From an uncultured Opitutia bacterium (GTDB taxonomy: Bacteria > Verrucomicrobiota > Verrucomicrobiia > Opitutales > Opitutaceae), in NCBI GenBank assembly GCA_903938935.1, contig CAJAFD010000105.1, positions 1 through 15,996 of the forward strand: a stretch of DNA of 15,996 nt, given 5' to 3'. Below the pieces are notes generated by a model. It had not been told where the DNA came from. It made no database searches and saw nothing but the letters and a program-made list of their open reading frames with translations. The translations under genes and the position numbers were made by a program. Below, piece by piece: positions 7,110 to 13,987 of this stretch. Each line of letters begins with the position of its first letter. The first letter of the stretch is position 1.

Positions 7110-7739
7110 TGCCGCCAATGTAGCGAAGTTGCGGTAAATCTGTAGCCCCTTGGCTTGGCTTTTCTCTGGGTGAAATTGCGTGGCAAAGACCCGCCCGCGC
7201 CCAACCGATGCACAGAAAGCCCCGCCGTAATCACACTCACCCAGCACCAGCGCCGGATCGGTGGGCACGCAGTGAAAACTATGCACAAAATAAAACGCCT
7301 CGCCGTCCTTCGCCAACTCCGCCGCCAACGGCGAAGCGGGCTGCGTAAAACGCACGGTGTTCCAGCCCATGTGCGGAATCTTAAACTCCGGCGGGCGCTG
7401 GAAACGCACCACCTTACCCGGCAAAATCCCCAAGCCTTTCACGTCACCCTCCTCCGAATGATCAAAGAGCGCCTGCATCCCGAGACACACGCCGAGAAAC
7501 GGCCGGTCCGCACCGATCCATGCGCGCAAGGTCGCGTCCAATTTCGAAGCCCGCAGCGAGGCCACGCAATCCCGCAGCGCCCCCACCCCGGGCAACACCA
7601 AGCCGACCGCGCGGCTCGCCTCGACCTCGTCCGGCGTGTGCACGACCCGCGGGGCCGCGCCCACGGCTTCGAGGGCCTTGGTGACGCTGCGCAGGTTGCA
7701 AATTCCGTTGTCGATGACGGCGATGACGGGAGCGGACAT
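7101..7739 (-). CDS. hisH: Imidazole glycerol phosphate synthase, glutaminase subunit HisH
   Basis: A 212-residue class I glutamine amidotransferase. It hydrolyses glutamine and channels ammonia to HisF for synthesis of imidazole glycerol phosphate and AICAR. The triad is present: GVCLGMQ (83-89, Cys85), His190 and Glu192 in FHPEKS. LPGVGA (49-54) and HMGWN (123-127) are family motifs. The N-terminal motif reads IDNGICNLRSV (9-19) where IDYGxGNLRSV is usual, so Tyr is replaced by Asn and Gly by Cys. hisF and hisA are not adjacent. It sits 282 bp after hisB, so it may be separately controlled. Codons end more often in G (GTG, TTG, CCG, GCG) than in hisB and hisC, which prefer C. Confidence 0.95.
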   Translation of the reverse strand: MSAPVIAVIDNGICNLRSVTKALEAVGAAPRVVHTPDEVEASRAVGLVLPGVGALRDCVASLRASKLDATLRAWIGADRPFLGVCLGMQALFDHSEEGDVKGLGILPGKVVRFQRPPEFKIPHMGWNTVRFTQPASPLAAELAKDGEAFYFVHSFHCVPTDPALVLGECDYGGAFCASVGRGRVFATQFHPEKSQAKGLQIYRNFATLAARG

Positions 7740-8021
7740 AGCGCATAACCGTAACGGTCATGCTCAGCGGCGCCATGCTGAAAAAAAATTCCGCGCACAT
7801 TTTTCAACCAGCGCCGAAACGAAATGATTCAGTCGCTGCGACTGCTTTGAAACAAAACCATCAGACCTGACTCGTTTGAAACGCACCCTTTCAATCCGCC
7901 GCTCTCACTGCGAGCCCCTCGCTCAGCTTGATCTCGCCATCTCACCCGCACGGGCCGACACGCTGCCAAACCGTCTTGCAACGACAGCGCACTCCATCCG
8001 TTGCAGAGAAAATCCCTAAAC
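7740..8021. other. Hairpin-dense intergenic region between hisB and hisH
   Basis: 282 bp without a gene; short frames here are unconvincing. Inverted repeats seen: ACCGT-A-ACGGT (7748-7758), just upstream of the hisH start; TCAGC-GGCGCCAT-GCTGA (7764-7781), followed by A8; CAGTCGC-T-GCGACTG (7830-7844); CGTTT-G-AAACG (7873-7883); GCGAG-CCC-CTCGC (7910-7922); GAAAATC-N10-GATTTTC (8008-8031), spanning the hisB stop. TTTGAAAC occurs twice (7846-7853, 7875-7882). No His-codon-rich leader peptide is present. It may carry a hisB terminator, a hisH promoter or operator, or a small RNA; none is shown directly. Confidence 0.5.
7830..7844. repeat. Perfect 7-bp inverted repeat with 1-bp centre
   Basis: CAGTCGC-T-GCGACTG is the strongest dyad in the hisB-hisH gap, about 90 bp upstream of the hisH start. 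The one-base centre suits a protein-binding operator better than an RNA hairpin, which needs a loop of three or more bases (inference). No known binding-site consensus was recognised. Confidence 0.4.
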
Positions 8022-8624
8022 TCAGATTTTCCCCTTGGTGCTGGGCAGTTGGTCCGCGGCGCGGGGTTCGATCTGGGTCGCCATATCGAGGGCGCGCGCG
8101 AGCCCTTTGAAAATCGCCTCCGCGACGTGATGCGGTTCTTCGCCGTAAATCAAAGTCACGTGGAGATTCGCGCCGAGGGCGTTGCTGAAGGCGCGGCAAA
8201 ATTCTTTCACGAGCACGATATTGAAATCGCGCACAAACATCGTCGGCGCGTTCGCTTCGTAAACCAAGTGCGGGCGGCCGCCGACATCGACGACAACGCG
8301 CGCGAGCGATTCATCCATGGGCAGGAGGAAAAAACCATAGCGGCGGATCCCGAGTTTGTCGCCGAGCGCCTCTTTAAACGCCTGACCCAAGACGAGGCCG
8401 ACATCTTCGACCGTGTGGTGATAATCGACGTCCACGTCGCCCTTGGCTTTGACGTTGAGATCGAAGAGCCCGTGCTTCGCGAACAGCGTGAGCATGTGAT
8501 CAAAAAACGGCACACCCGTCTCAATCGTGGAAACACCGGTACCGTCCACGCCGAGCGTGAGCACGATATCAGTCTCGGCGGTTTTACGCGCGACGGTGGC
8601 GAGGCGATTTAAGTTTTTAGCCAT
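8022..8624 (-). CDS. hisB: Imidazoleglycerol-phosphate dehydratase
   Basis: A 200-residue monofunctional HisB, which dehydrates imidazole glycerol phosphate to imidazole acetol phosphate with Mn ions in a 24-mer. The metal-binding repeats are clear: FFDHML (40-45), DYHHTVED (67-74) and EPHHVAEAIFK (163-173), with the ending LPSTKGKI. The second HH motif reads GEEPHH where GxNxHH is common. There is no N-terminal phosphatase domain, unlike the bifunctional E. coli form. The ATG at 8624 lies inside the end of hisC (16-bp overlap), which points to coupled translation. The product feeds HisC, encoded just upstream. The stop codon lies within an inverted repeat (8008-8031). Confidence 0.97.
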   Translation of the reverse strand: MAKNLNRLATVARKTAETDIVLTLGVDGTGVSTIETGVPFFDHMLTLFAKHGLFDLNVKAKGDVDVDYHHTVEDVGLVLGQAFKEALGDKLGIRRYGFFLLPMDESLARVVVDVGGRPHLVYEANAPTMFVRDFNIVLVKEFCRAFSNALGANLHVTLIYGEEPHHVAEAIFKGLARALDMATQIEPRAADQLPSTKGKI

Positions 8625-9712
8625 GAGTCCAAGGTTTCAGAGAGGACGAGCATTTCGTCATCGGTGCCTACGCTGATTCGGAGGAAAGACGCGGTCAAGG
8701 CGTGGCTGGGGAAGTGCCGCACGAGGATCTTATGCGCGCAGAGGAAATCATAGGCCGCCTTGGCGACGGCCGGGCCAGATTCACCGCGAGCATTTTTGGG
8801 CTCGGTGAATATAAAATTCGACGACGATGGGTAAGTGAACCAACCGCGCCGTTCCTGGCTATCGGCGACGAAGCGGTCGCGCGTCGTCTTAATCCGCGCA
8901 ATGATTCCGGCGTAATACTCGGGGTGACCGAGGGCAGCGAGCGCGGCGGCTTGAGAGAGGCGATTGACGTTGTAGCTGTCGCGCACGCGGTCGAGCAGGT
9001 CGATGATCTCGGGATGCGCGAGCGCGTAGCCAACGCGGATGCCCGCGAGCGCGTAGGCTTTGGACAACGTGCGCACCACGACCAAGCGCGGGTGCGTAGC
9101 AAGCAAAGGCACGGCGTCTTCGCTCGCAAACGGCGCGTACGCTTCGTCGACGACGAGCAAGCCGGGAAACACTTCGAGCACCCGCGCGAGCTCGGCGTTG
9201 GAGAAGGCGACACCCGTGGGGGCGTTGGGCGAGGTCAGGAAAAACGCGCGAGCCTTGGAAGCGGCGATACGCTCGAGCGGCAGACGCATCGTGCGGTCAA
9301 ACTCGATCACGAGGCTGCCTGCGTCTTGGATTTCGACGAGGACGGGATAGAGCGAATAACTCGGAAACGTAAATCCAGCGGCGGCCTCGCGGGTGCAGAA
9401 CGCGCGTACGAGGAGATTGAGGATGTCGTCGGAACCGTTGCCGACGATGACGTTTTCCGCGGTGAGGCTATGGCCGTGATGTGCGGCGATGGCGGAGCGG
9501 AGTGGCGCGCTCTTGGGGTTCGGGTACAGACGGAGCGAACCACCGTCGGCCCCGATCTCGCGCCGCAGCGCTTCGGCGACGCGCGGGCTCGGCGGATAGG
9601 GGCATTCGTTGGTGTTGAGTTTCACCCAGCCCGGCTCGGTCGGCTGGAGACCGGGCGTGTAGGCATGGAGCGAAGCCACATGCGGGAGGGCGAGAGACGA
9701 AAGAGCGGACAT
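8609..9712 (-). CDS. hisC: Histidinol-phosphate aminotransferase
   Basis: A 367-residue fold-type I PLP aminotransferase that converts imidazole acetol phosphate to histidinol phosphate using glutamate. Visible: LNTNECPYPPSP (32-43), GNGSDDIL (91-98, cofactor phosphate loop), TSPNAPTG (160-167, Asn163), VVDEAYAPF (187-195, Asp189 and Tyr192), RTLSKAYALAGIRVGYA (214-230, PLP-binding Lys218). The length is usual (about 350-370). It starts 32 bp after the hisD stop and overlaps hisB by 16 bp, so hisD-hisC-hisB form one unit. A weak purine stretch (GAAGAA) lies about 7 bases before the ATG, the nearest thing to a ribosome-binding site in this window. Preferred codons end in C. Confidence 0.96.
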   Translation of the reverse strand: MSALSSLALPHVASLHAYTPGLQPTEPGWVKLNTNECPYPPSPRVAEALRREIGADGGSLRLYPNPKSAPLRSAIAAHHGHSLTAENVIVGNGSDDILNLLVRAFCTREAAAGFTFPSYSLYPVLVEIQDAGSLVIEFDRTMRLPLERIAASKARAFFLTSPNAPTGVAFSNAELARVLEVFPGLLVVDEAYAPFASEDAVPLLATHPRLVVVRTLSKAYALAGIRVGYALAHPEIIDLLDRVRDSYNVNRLSQAAALAALGHPEYYAGIIARIKTTRDRFVADSQERRGWFTYPSSSNFIFTEPKNARGESGPAVAKAAYDFLCAHKILVRHFPSHALTASFLRISVGTDDEMLVLSETLDSWLKT

Positions 9713-9744
9713 GGAATTCTTCAGGGAAACTGAGCCGGATGAAA

Positions 9745-11040
9745 TTACTCGGTGCGAATCCGCACAGAACGACCGTGGGCGTCGAGCCGCTCCATCGCCG
9801 CAAAGGCAGCGACGACGGGAGCGCCGCGTTTCACGCTGGCGCGGTCGTAGCGGATGAGGCTGGTGCGGCGTTGAAAATCGGCGACACGCAGGCCGCTGAA
9901 AAAACGACCCGCGCGACCCGTCGGCAGCACGTGGCTCGGTCCGGCAGTGAAATCGCCCAGCGCGGTCGGTGTGAAATTGCCCAACATAATCGCCCCAGCC
10001 GTGGTGATGGCTTTGGTGAGCGTCTTAGCGGACGAGTCTTTGACGAGGAGCTCGAGATGTTCGGGCGCGACGTAGTTGGCGATCTCGGCGGCTTGCGCGA
10101 GCGTGTCGACTTGGACGGCGAGCCAACCCTCGGCGAGGACACGGGCCGTTTTCTCGGAACGAGTGAGCGTCGGGAGCTGCGCCTGCACCTCGGCGGCGAT
10201 GGCGGCGATGATTTTGGCCGAGGTACCGACAAGATAGATTTTTTCGCGACCGGAGCCGTGTTCGGCTTGGGCGAGAAGATCGGCGGCAGCAAAATCGGCG
10301 CGCGCAGTGTCGTCAGCGATGATCATGACTTCGCTCGGGCCGGGGAGTGAATCCACGCCGACGTGACCGAAGACTTGGCGTTTGGCCTCGCAGACGTACG
10401 CATTACCAGGCCCGTAAATTTTATCGACGGCGGGAATGCTCGAAGTGCCATACGCCATGGCTCCGATCGCCTGAACGCCACCGATGCGATAAACTTCATC
10501 GACCCCGATGAGGTGCAACGCGGCGAGCAATCCGTCGGCGACTTTGCCCGAGGAATTCGACGGCGTGAACACCGCGATCTGCGGGCAACCGGCGATCTTG
10601 GCGAGCGTGGCGGTCATGAGGACCGTGGAAACGAGCGGAACTTGGCCGCCGGGTACGTAGAGGCCGACGCGCCGGATCGGGTCGAATTTTTCACCGACGA
10701 GGGCACCTTGGGGATTTTTGGCCGTCCAATTTTTGGCGAGACCGCGGCGGTTGAAGGCCACAATACCGTCATGCGCGGCCACGAGCGCGCGACGCTCGGC
10801 CGGCGGAAGGCGCTTGGCGGCCGCGGCGATATCGGCGGGCTTGAGGCGGAATTCTTTGGCGCGCAGTTTGGCTCCGTCGAATTTGGCGGCGTAGTGGCTC
10901 ACGGCTTCGTCCCCGCGTTGGCGGACGTCGGCAAGGATGGCCGTGACCGCATCGCTGATCTCGCGCGGCACATTCGAACCGCGGCAGAACGCGGCGAGAT
11001 CGTCGGCGAAATTTTTATCGGAGATGGCGAGGGTGCGCAT
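9745..11040 (-). CDS. hisD: Histidinol dehydrogenase
   Basis: A 431-residue zinc enzyme that oxidises L-histidinol to L-histidine in two NAD-dependent steps, the last of the pathway. Motifs in order: VGLYVPGGQVPLVSTVLM (125-142), YGPGNAYVCEAKR (209-221), GPSEVMIIAD (234-243), QAEHGSGREK (258-267), APEHLEL (325-331), GDFTAGPSHVLPTG (362-375), LDAHGRSV (419-426). By alignment from memory with E. coli HisD, Zn ligands are Gln258, His261, Asp363 and His422, and the catalytic pair is Glu327/His328. I chose ATG 11040. A TTG at 11106 would add 22 unconserved residues and overlap the previous gene. It follows the exported-protein gene by 62 bp. Confidence 0.96.
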   Translation of the reverse strand: MRTLAISDKNFADDLAAFCRGSNVPREISDAVTAILADVRQRGDEAVSHYAAKFDGAKLRAKEFRLKPADIAAAAKRLPPAERRALVAAHDGIVAFNRRGLAKNWTAKNPQGALVGEKFDPIRRVGLYVPGGQVPLVSTVLMTATLAKIAGCPQIAVFTPSNSSGKVADGLLAALHLIGVDEVYRIGGVQAIGAMAYGTSSIPAVDKIYGPGNAYVCEAKRQVFGHVGVDSLPGPSEVMIIADDTARADFAAADLLAQAEHGSGREKIYLVGTSAKIIAAIAAEVQAQLPTLTRSEKTARVLAEGWLAVQVDTLAQAAEIANYVAPEHLELLVKDSSAKTLTKAITTAGAIMLGNFTPTALGDFTAGPSHVLPTGRAGRFFSGLRVADFQRRTSLIRYDRASVKRGAPVVAAFAAMERLDAHGRSVRIRTE

Positions 11041-11102
11041 GGTTTGAAGAGGGTTTTTGAGAACGGAGAGACGTGGATAAAAATTCACATTCCCCTGCCC
11101 GC

Positions 11103-11861
11103 TCAACGCGGCGACAGCGCCGGAACGGCGAAGAAACTAGCCGGAAAGGTTTCATTCACGGAGATTTTATCGAAGGTGATCGTCACGGTCTGGGATTTCC
11201 CGTTGGCGATCGGCGTGAGGGTGATGATTTTTTCGGGAAAACGCATACCGTTGACGCTGATCTCGCCTTCTTCGCGGATCGAACCGCCGGCTTCGGTTTC
11301 GGTCAGCCGCAAGCGGCCCGTGGCGATGTCAAAGTAACGCGTGAAAACAATAGTGGGCGCGTGGATGAAGGCGATTTTTTGGCAGACCACTCCATCGATC
11401 GTGACCGGACCTTGATCTTCAATTCGCCCACCCTGCCGCTCGAGTCCGCGGAAAAAAGCCAGATTCTCGAGCGTGTTGGCGCGCAGGCGCTTAACCTGTT
11501 CGATGGAGAGAAGTGATTGGCGCCATTTGCTCGCGTCGGTCGGGTCTTGTTGGCGTTGCCAGGCTTCATAGTCGTCGAGCGCAGTCTGCTCGAGGACCTT
11601 TTCGTGCGTGATCGTGATACGTTGCTGGGCGGGTTTTTGGAAAACGATCTCAACGGAGGCGCGGGTCTGTTTCGCCGCATCAACAGGGTCGCCCGTGACG
11701 AGCGTGCCGACAAATCGGAGGGAACGCACCGCGCTCAGGTCGGCTTCGTCGCCGATGAAGGCCCGAGCGTGCGCGATGATCGCGGGCTCCGCGCGCGCTT
11801 GAGCCACGAGAAACCAAGAGGCGACAATCAGCACGAAACGGCGAAGATGATTCGTGGTCAT
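11103..11861 (-). CDS. Exported LolA/outer-membrane-lipoprotein-sorting-like protein
   Basis: 252 residues with a Sec signal peptide: NHLRR, hydrophobic FVLIVASWFLVAQ (9-21), then ARA before EP, so cleavage near residue 24 is likely. No lipobox Cys follows. The mature part is rich in beta-strand patterns (ASVEIVFQKPAQQRITIT, ARYFDIATGRLRLTE-like, MRFPEKIITL), ending in a segment typical of LolA-like periplasmic proteins (GKSQTVTITFDKISVNETFPASFF, in parts). It resembles proteins that sort or bind outer-membrane lipoproteins, but family membership is inferred from fold-like pattern only. It lies between guaA (55 bp upstream) and hisD (62 bp downstream), so it may be the first gene of the his transcript, with no obvious link to histidine synthesis. 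Confidence 0.75.
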   Translation of the reverse strand: MTTNHLRRFVLIVASWFLVAQARAEPAIIAHARAFIGDEADLSAVRSLRFVGTLVTGDPVDAAKQTRASVEIVFQKPAQQRITITHEKVLEQTALDDYEAWQRQQDPTDASKWRQSLLSIEQVKRLRANTLENLAFFRGLERQGGRIEDQGPVTIDGVVCQKIAFIHAPTIVFTRYFDIATGRLRLTETEAGGSIREEGEISVNGMRFPEKIITLTPIANGKSQTVTITFDKISVNETFPASFFAVPALSPR

Positions 11862-11916
11862 GGGCGCGTAGGGGCTGAAATTTTAGCGGCGAGCGGTCGC
11901 AGCGGTTGCGCACACA

Positions 11917-13458
11917 TCACTCCCACTCGATGGTCGCGGGCGGCTTGGAACTGATGTCCAAGACGACGCGACTCACGCCGCGGACTTCGTTGGTGATGCG
12001 ACTGGAAATTTTCTGCAACAGATCGTGCGGCAATTTCGCCCAATCGGCCGTCATCGCGTCGATGCTTTCAACGATGCGGAGCGCGATCACGTAGTCGTAG
12101 GTGCGTTCGTCGCCGAAGACGCCGACCGTTTTGACAGGCAGAAACACCGCGAACGATTGCCACACCTTCCAGTAATAACCCGACGCCATCATTTCTTCTT
12201 GGAGCACGGCGTCGGCGTTGCGGAGGATTTCGAGATTCTCGGCGGTGATGCTGCCCATCACACGCACGCCGAGGCCCGGGCCAGGGAACGGTTGACGCCA
12301 CACGACTTCCTTCGGCAAACCGAGCGCCGCGCCGACGTGACGGACTTCGTCTTTAAAAAGTTCACGCAAAGGCTCGATGAGTTTGAGCTTCATGCGCGCG
12401 GGCAAGCCGCCGACGTTGTGGTGCGTCTTGATGAGCGAAGCGGGATTGCCGGCGATGGAAACGCTCTCGATCACGTCGGGATACAACGTGCCTTGGCCGA
12501 GAAATTCCGCGCGGCCCTTGATGGACTTCAACGACTGCTCGAACACTTCGACGAAGGTACGGCCGATGATTTTACGTTTCTGCTCAGGGTCCGTGATGCC
12601 TTTGAGGCGGCGCAAGAAAAGCGACGACGCGTCGACGACGCGCAGATCGATTTTGAAATTCCGTTTATAGAGCGCCTCAACGTAGTCGCGCTCGCCCTTG
12701 CGGAGCAGGCCGTTGTCGACGAAGACGCAGGTGAGTTGTTTGCCGATCGCCTTGTGCAGCAGCGCCGCAGCGACGGAGGAATCCACGCCGCCCGAGAGAC
12801 CGAGCAGCACGCGACCCTTGCCGACTTTCGCACGGATATCGGCGACAGAATGCGCGATGAAATCCTTGGTCGTCCAATCTTGAGCTGCACCGCAGATGCC
12901 GACCAAAAAATTACGGATCATATCCACGCCGCGCTCGGTGTGGAAAACTTCAGGGTGAAACTGGATGCCGTAAAAACCACGTTTCTTATCCTCGATGCCA
13001 GAGAAAGCCGAGTTGTCCGAAACCGCGGTGGCGACGAAACCGGGCGGCAAAGCCGTGAGTTTATCGCCGTGGGAATTCCAGATTTTGAGCGTGCGCGGCA
13101 GGCCGGCGAAAAGCTTGCCGGGCTTGCGAATGGTGAGTTGGCCGAGGCCGTATTCGCGGGCTTTGCTGTGCGCGACTTTACCGCCGAGGAAATGCCCCAT
13201 GAGCTGCACGCCATAGCAGATGCCGAGAATCGGAACCCCGAGTTTAAAAATCGCCACATCGGGATGCGGCGCGGTTTTCGCATACACGCTTTGGGGGCCG
13301 CCGGACAAGATGATGCCGACCACGCCATCGGCTTTGAGCTGCGCCGCGGGCGTGGAGAAGTGGTAAATCTTCGAGTAAACTTGGCACTCACGGATGCGGC
13401 GGGCGATGACTTGCGTGAGCTGCGAACCGAAGTCGAGGACAGCGATGGTCTGAGGCAT
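11917..13458 (-). CDS. guaA: GMP synthase (glutamine-hydrolysing)
   Basis: A 513-residue single-chain GuaA, which converts XMP, ATP and glutamine to GMP. The N-terminal class I amidotransferase shows LDFGSQ (8-13), GGPQSVY (53-59), GICYGVQ (79-85, Cys81) and IQFHPEV (165-171, His168 and Glu170). The ATP-pyrophosphatase domain starts with LLGLSGGVDSSVAAALLH (218-235) and VFVDNGLLRKGE. The C-terminal dimerisation domain ends in the family signature PPATIEWE. ATG 13458 gives the normal N-terminus; a TTG at 13524 would add 22 residues and overlap the preceding zinc-ribbon gene, so it was rejected. There is a 74-bp gap upstream and no purine riboswitch was recognised. Confidence 0.97.
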   Translation of the reverse strand: MPQTIAVLDFGSQLTQVIARRIRECQVYSKIYHFSTPAAQLKADGVVGIILSGGPQSVYAKTAPHPDVAIFKLGVPILGICYGVQLMGHFLGGKVAHSKAREYGLGQLTIRKPGKLFAGLPRTLKIWNSHGDKLTALPPGFVATAVSDNSAFSGIEDKKRGFYGIQFHPEVFHTERGVDMIRNFLVGICGAAQDWTTKDFIAHSVADIRAKVGKGRVLLGLSGGVDSSVAAALLHKAIGKQLTCVFVDNGLLRKGERDYVEALYKRNFKIDLRVVDASSLFLRRLKGITDPEQKRKIIGRTFVEVFEQSLKSIKGRAEFLGQGTLYPDVIESVSIAGNPASLIKTHHNVGGLPARMKLKLIEPLRELFKDEVRHVGAALGLPKEVVWRQPFPGPGLGVRVMGSITAENLEILRNADAVLQEEMMASGYYWKVWQSFAVFLPVKTVGVFGDERTYDYVIALRIVESIDAMTADWAKLPHDLLQKISSRITNEVRGVSRVVLDISSKPPATIEWE

Positions 13459-13532
13459 GGAATAAGGCGAAAGTCGCGTGGGTTGAAAGGTATGAGAAAA
13501 CACGAACGCCGGGGGCGTCGTCAAATGCGGCC

Positions 13533-13760
13533 TCAGAATTTCAAGCGCGTATTTTCATGCGCGCAACGTGGGCAAGCGCATAACTCAGACCCCAGACTCG
13601 CGGTGTAAAGTTGATCGCAGCGGATGCAGTGAAACGTCGTCTTCCGGCGCTCGCGTTCGAATCGACGGTAATCGCGCCGATCATAGTAAAACCACAGGCC
13701 GAGAAAAATCGCCGCCACCAGTAAACAGTAAAAAACGGTGGCGCCGGTGAAATCAAACAT
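13533..13760 (-). CDS. Small membrane protein with cytosolic-type zinc ribbon
   Basis: 75 residues, not assigned to a named family. One transmembrane helix at about 6-26 (GATVFYCLLVAAIFLGLWFYY, given in part), then a strongly basic, Arg-rich linker (28-40), then a zinc-ribbon pattern: CIRC (45-48), C61 and CPRC (63-66). Positive charge after the helix predicts that the ribbon faces the cytosol. Four of the five cysteines (45, 48, 63, 66) give a standard CxxC-x14-CxxC site. It lies downstream of the alpha-operon terminator and 74 bp before guaA on the same strand. The real Cys pattern and membrane helix make a spurious frame unlikely. Function unknown; a rubredoxin-like or regulatory metal site are possibilities. 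Confidence 0.75.
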   Translation of the reverse strand: MFDFTGATVFYCLLVAAIFLGLWFYYDRRDYRRFERERRKTTFHCIRCDQLYTASLGSELCACPRCAHENTRLKF

Positions 13761-13896
13761 GCCTTTGAACTTGGACGCGGCGCGGCGGGCGGCGCAAGGA
13801 TTTCAATGCAACTCTCGTTTGCCGCGGAGGCCATCTTCGAACGCAGATGCGAGCACGGCCCGAACCGGATCCAAACGCATGCTCGGCTGCTCTTTT

Positions 13897-13935
13897 GAAA
13901 AATAAAAAACGCGCCGACAGTGACGTCGGCGCGTT
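13897..13935 (-). terminator. Rho-independent terminator of the alpha operon
   Basis: On the minus strand an 11-bp perfect stem AACGCGCCGAC / GTCGGCGCGTT with a 6-base loop is followed at once by a T-rich tail (TTTTATTTTTC). Stem arms are 13925-13935 and 13908-13918 in plus coordinates. It lies about 50 bp beyond the rplQ stop and is the clearest terminator in the window. Confidence 0.93.
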
Positions 13936-13946
13936 GAAGTGAAGCA

Positions 13947-13968
13947 GAGGCTGATTTTAACCAGCCTC
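13947..13968 (-). repeat. Second hairpin between rplQ stop and terminator
   Basis: A 7-bp perfect inverted repeat GAGGCTG / CAGCCTC (13947-13953 and 13962-13968) with an 8-base AT-rich loop sits between the rplQ stop codon (13988) and the terminator. It has no T-tail of its own. It could protect the mRNA 3' end or be incidental. Confidence 0.55.
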
Positions 13969-13987
13969 GGGATGAGCCAGCTTGGAC

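Noticed and set aside
7028..7112. tRNA-like stretch: TTGAAAA resembling a Phe anticodon loop, followed by GGGGCTCAACCCC resembling a T-arm or a 16S helix
   Set aside because: The anticodon stem pairs poorly, no acceptor or D-arm can be formed, the loop of the second hairpin has 5 and not 7 bases, and the right part is the coding end of hisH.
7764..7789. Hairpin TCAGC/GCTGA next to an A8 tract as a terminator
   Set aside because: Read on the plus strand the tail is A, not T. Read on the minus strand the T-run comes before the stem. Neither orientation makes an intrinsic terminator.
8702..9733. 343-codon open frame on the plus strand
   Set aside because: It is antisense to hisC and explained by codon bias of the real gene; no motif was seen.
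11041..11102. Histidine attenuator leader peptide before hisD
   Set aside because: No short frame with a run of His codons exists; an ATG in the region is followed directly by TGA.
10363..11337. 324-codon plus-strand frame
   Set aside because: It is antisense to hisD and the LolA-like gene; no family features.
13459..13524. TTG start giving guaA 22 extra residues
   Set aside because: The extension is not conserved in GuaA, uses a rare start and runs into the end of the zinc-ribbon gene; MPQTIAVLDFGSQ is the normal N-terminus.
12025..13608. 527-codon open frame on the plus strand
   Set aside because: It lies antisense to guaA, which has every family motif. High GC and the C-ending codon style leave antisense frames open; the translation has no recognisable domain.
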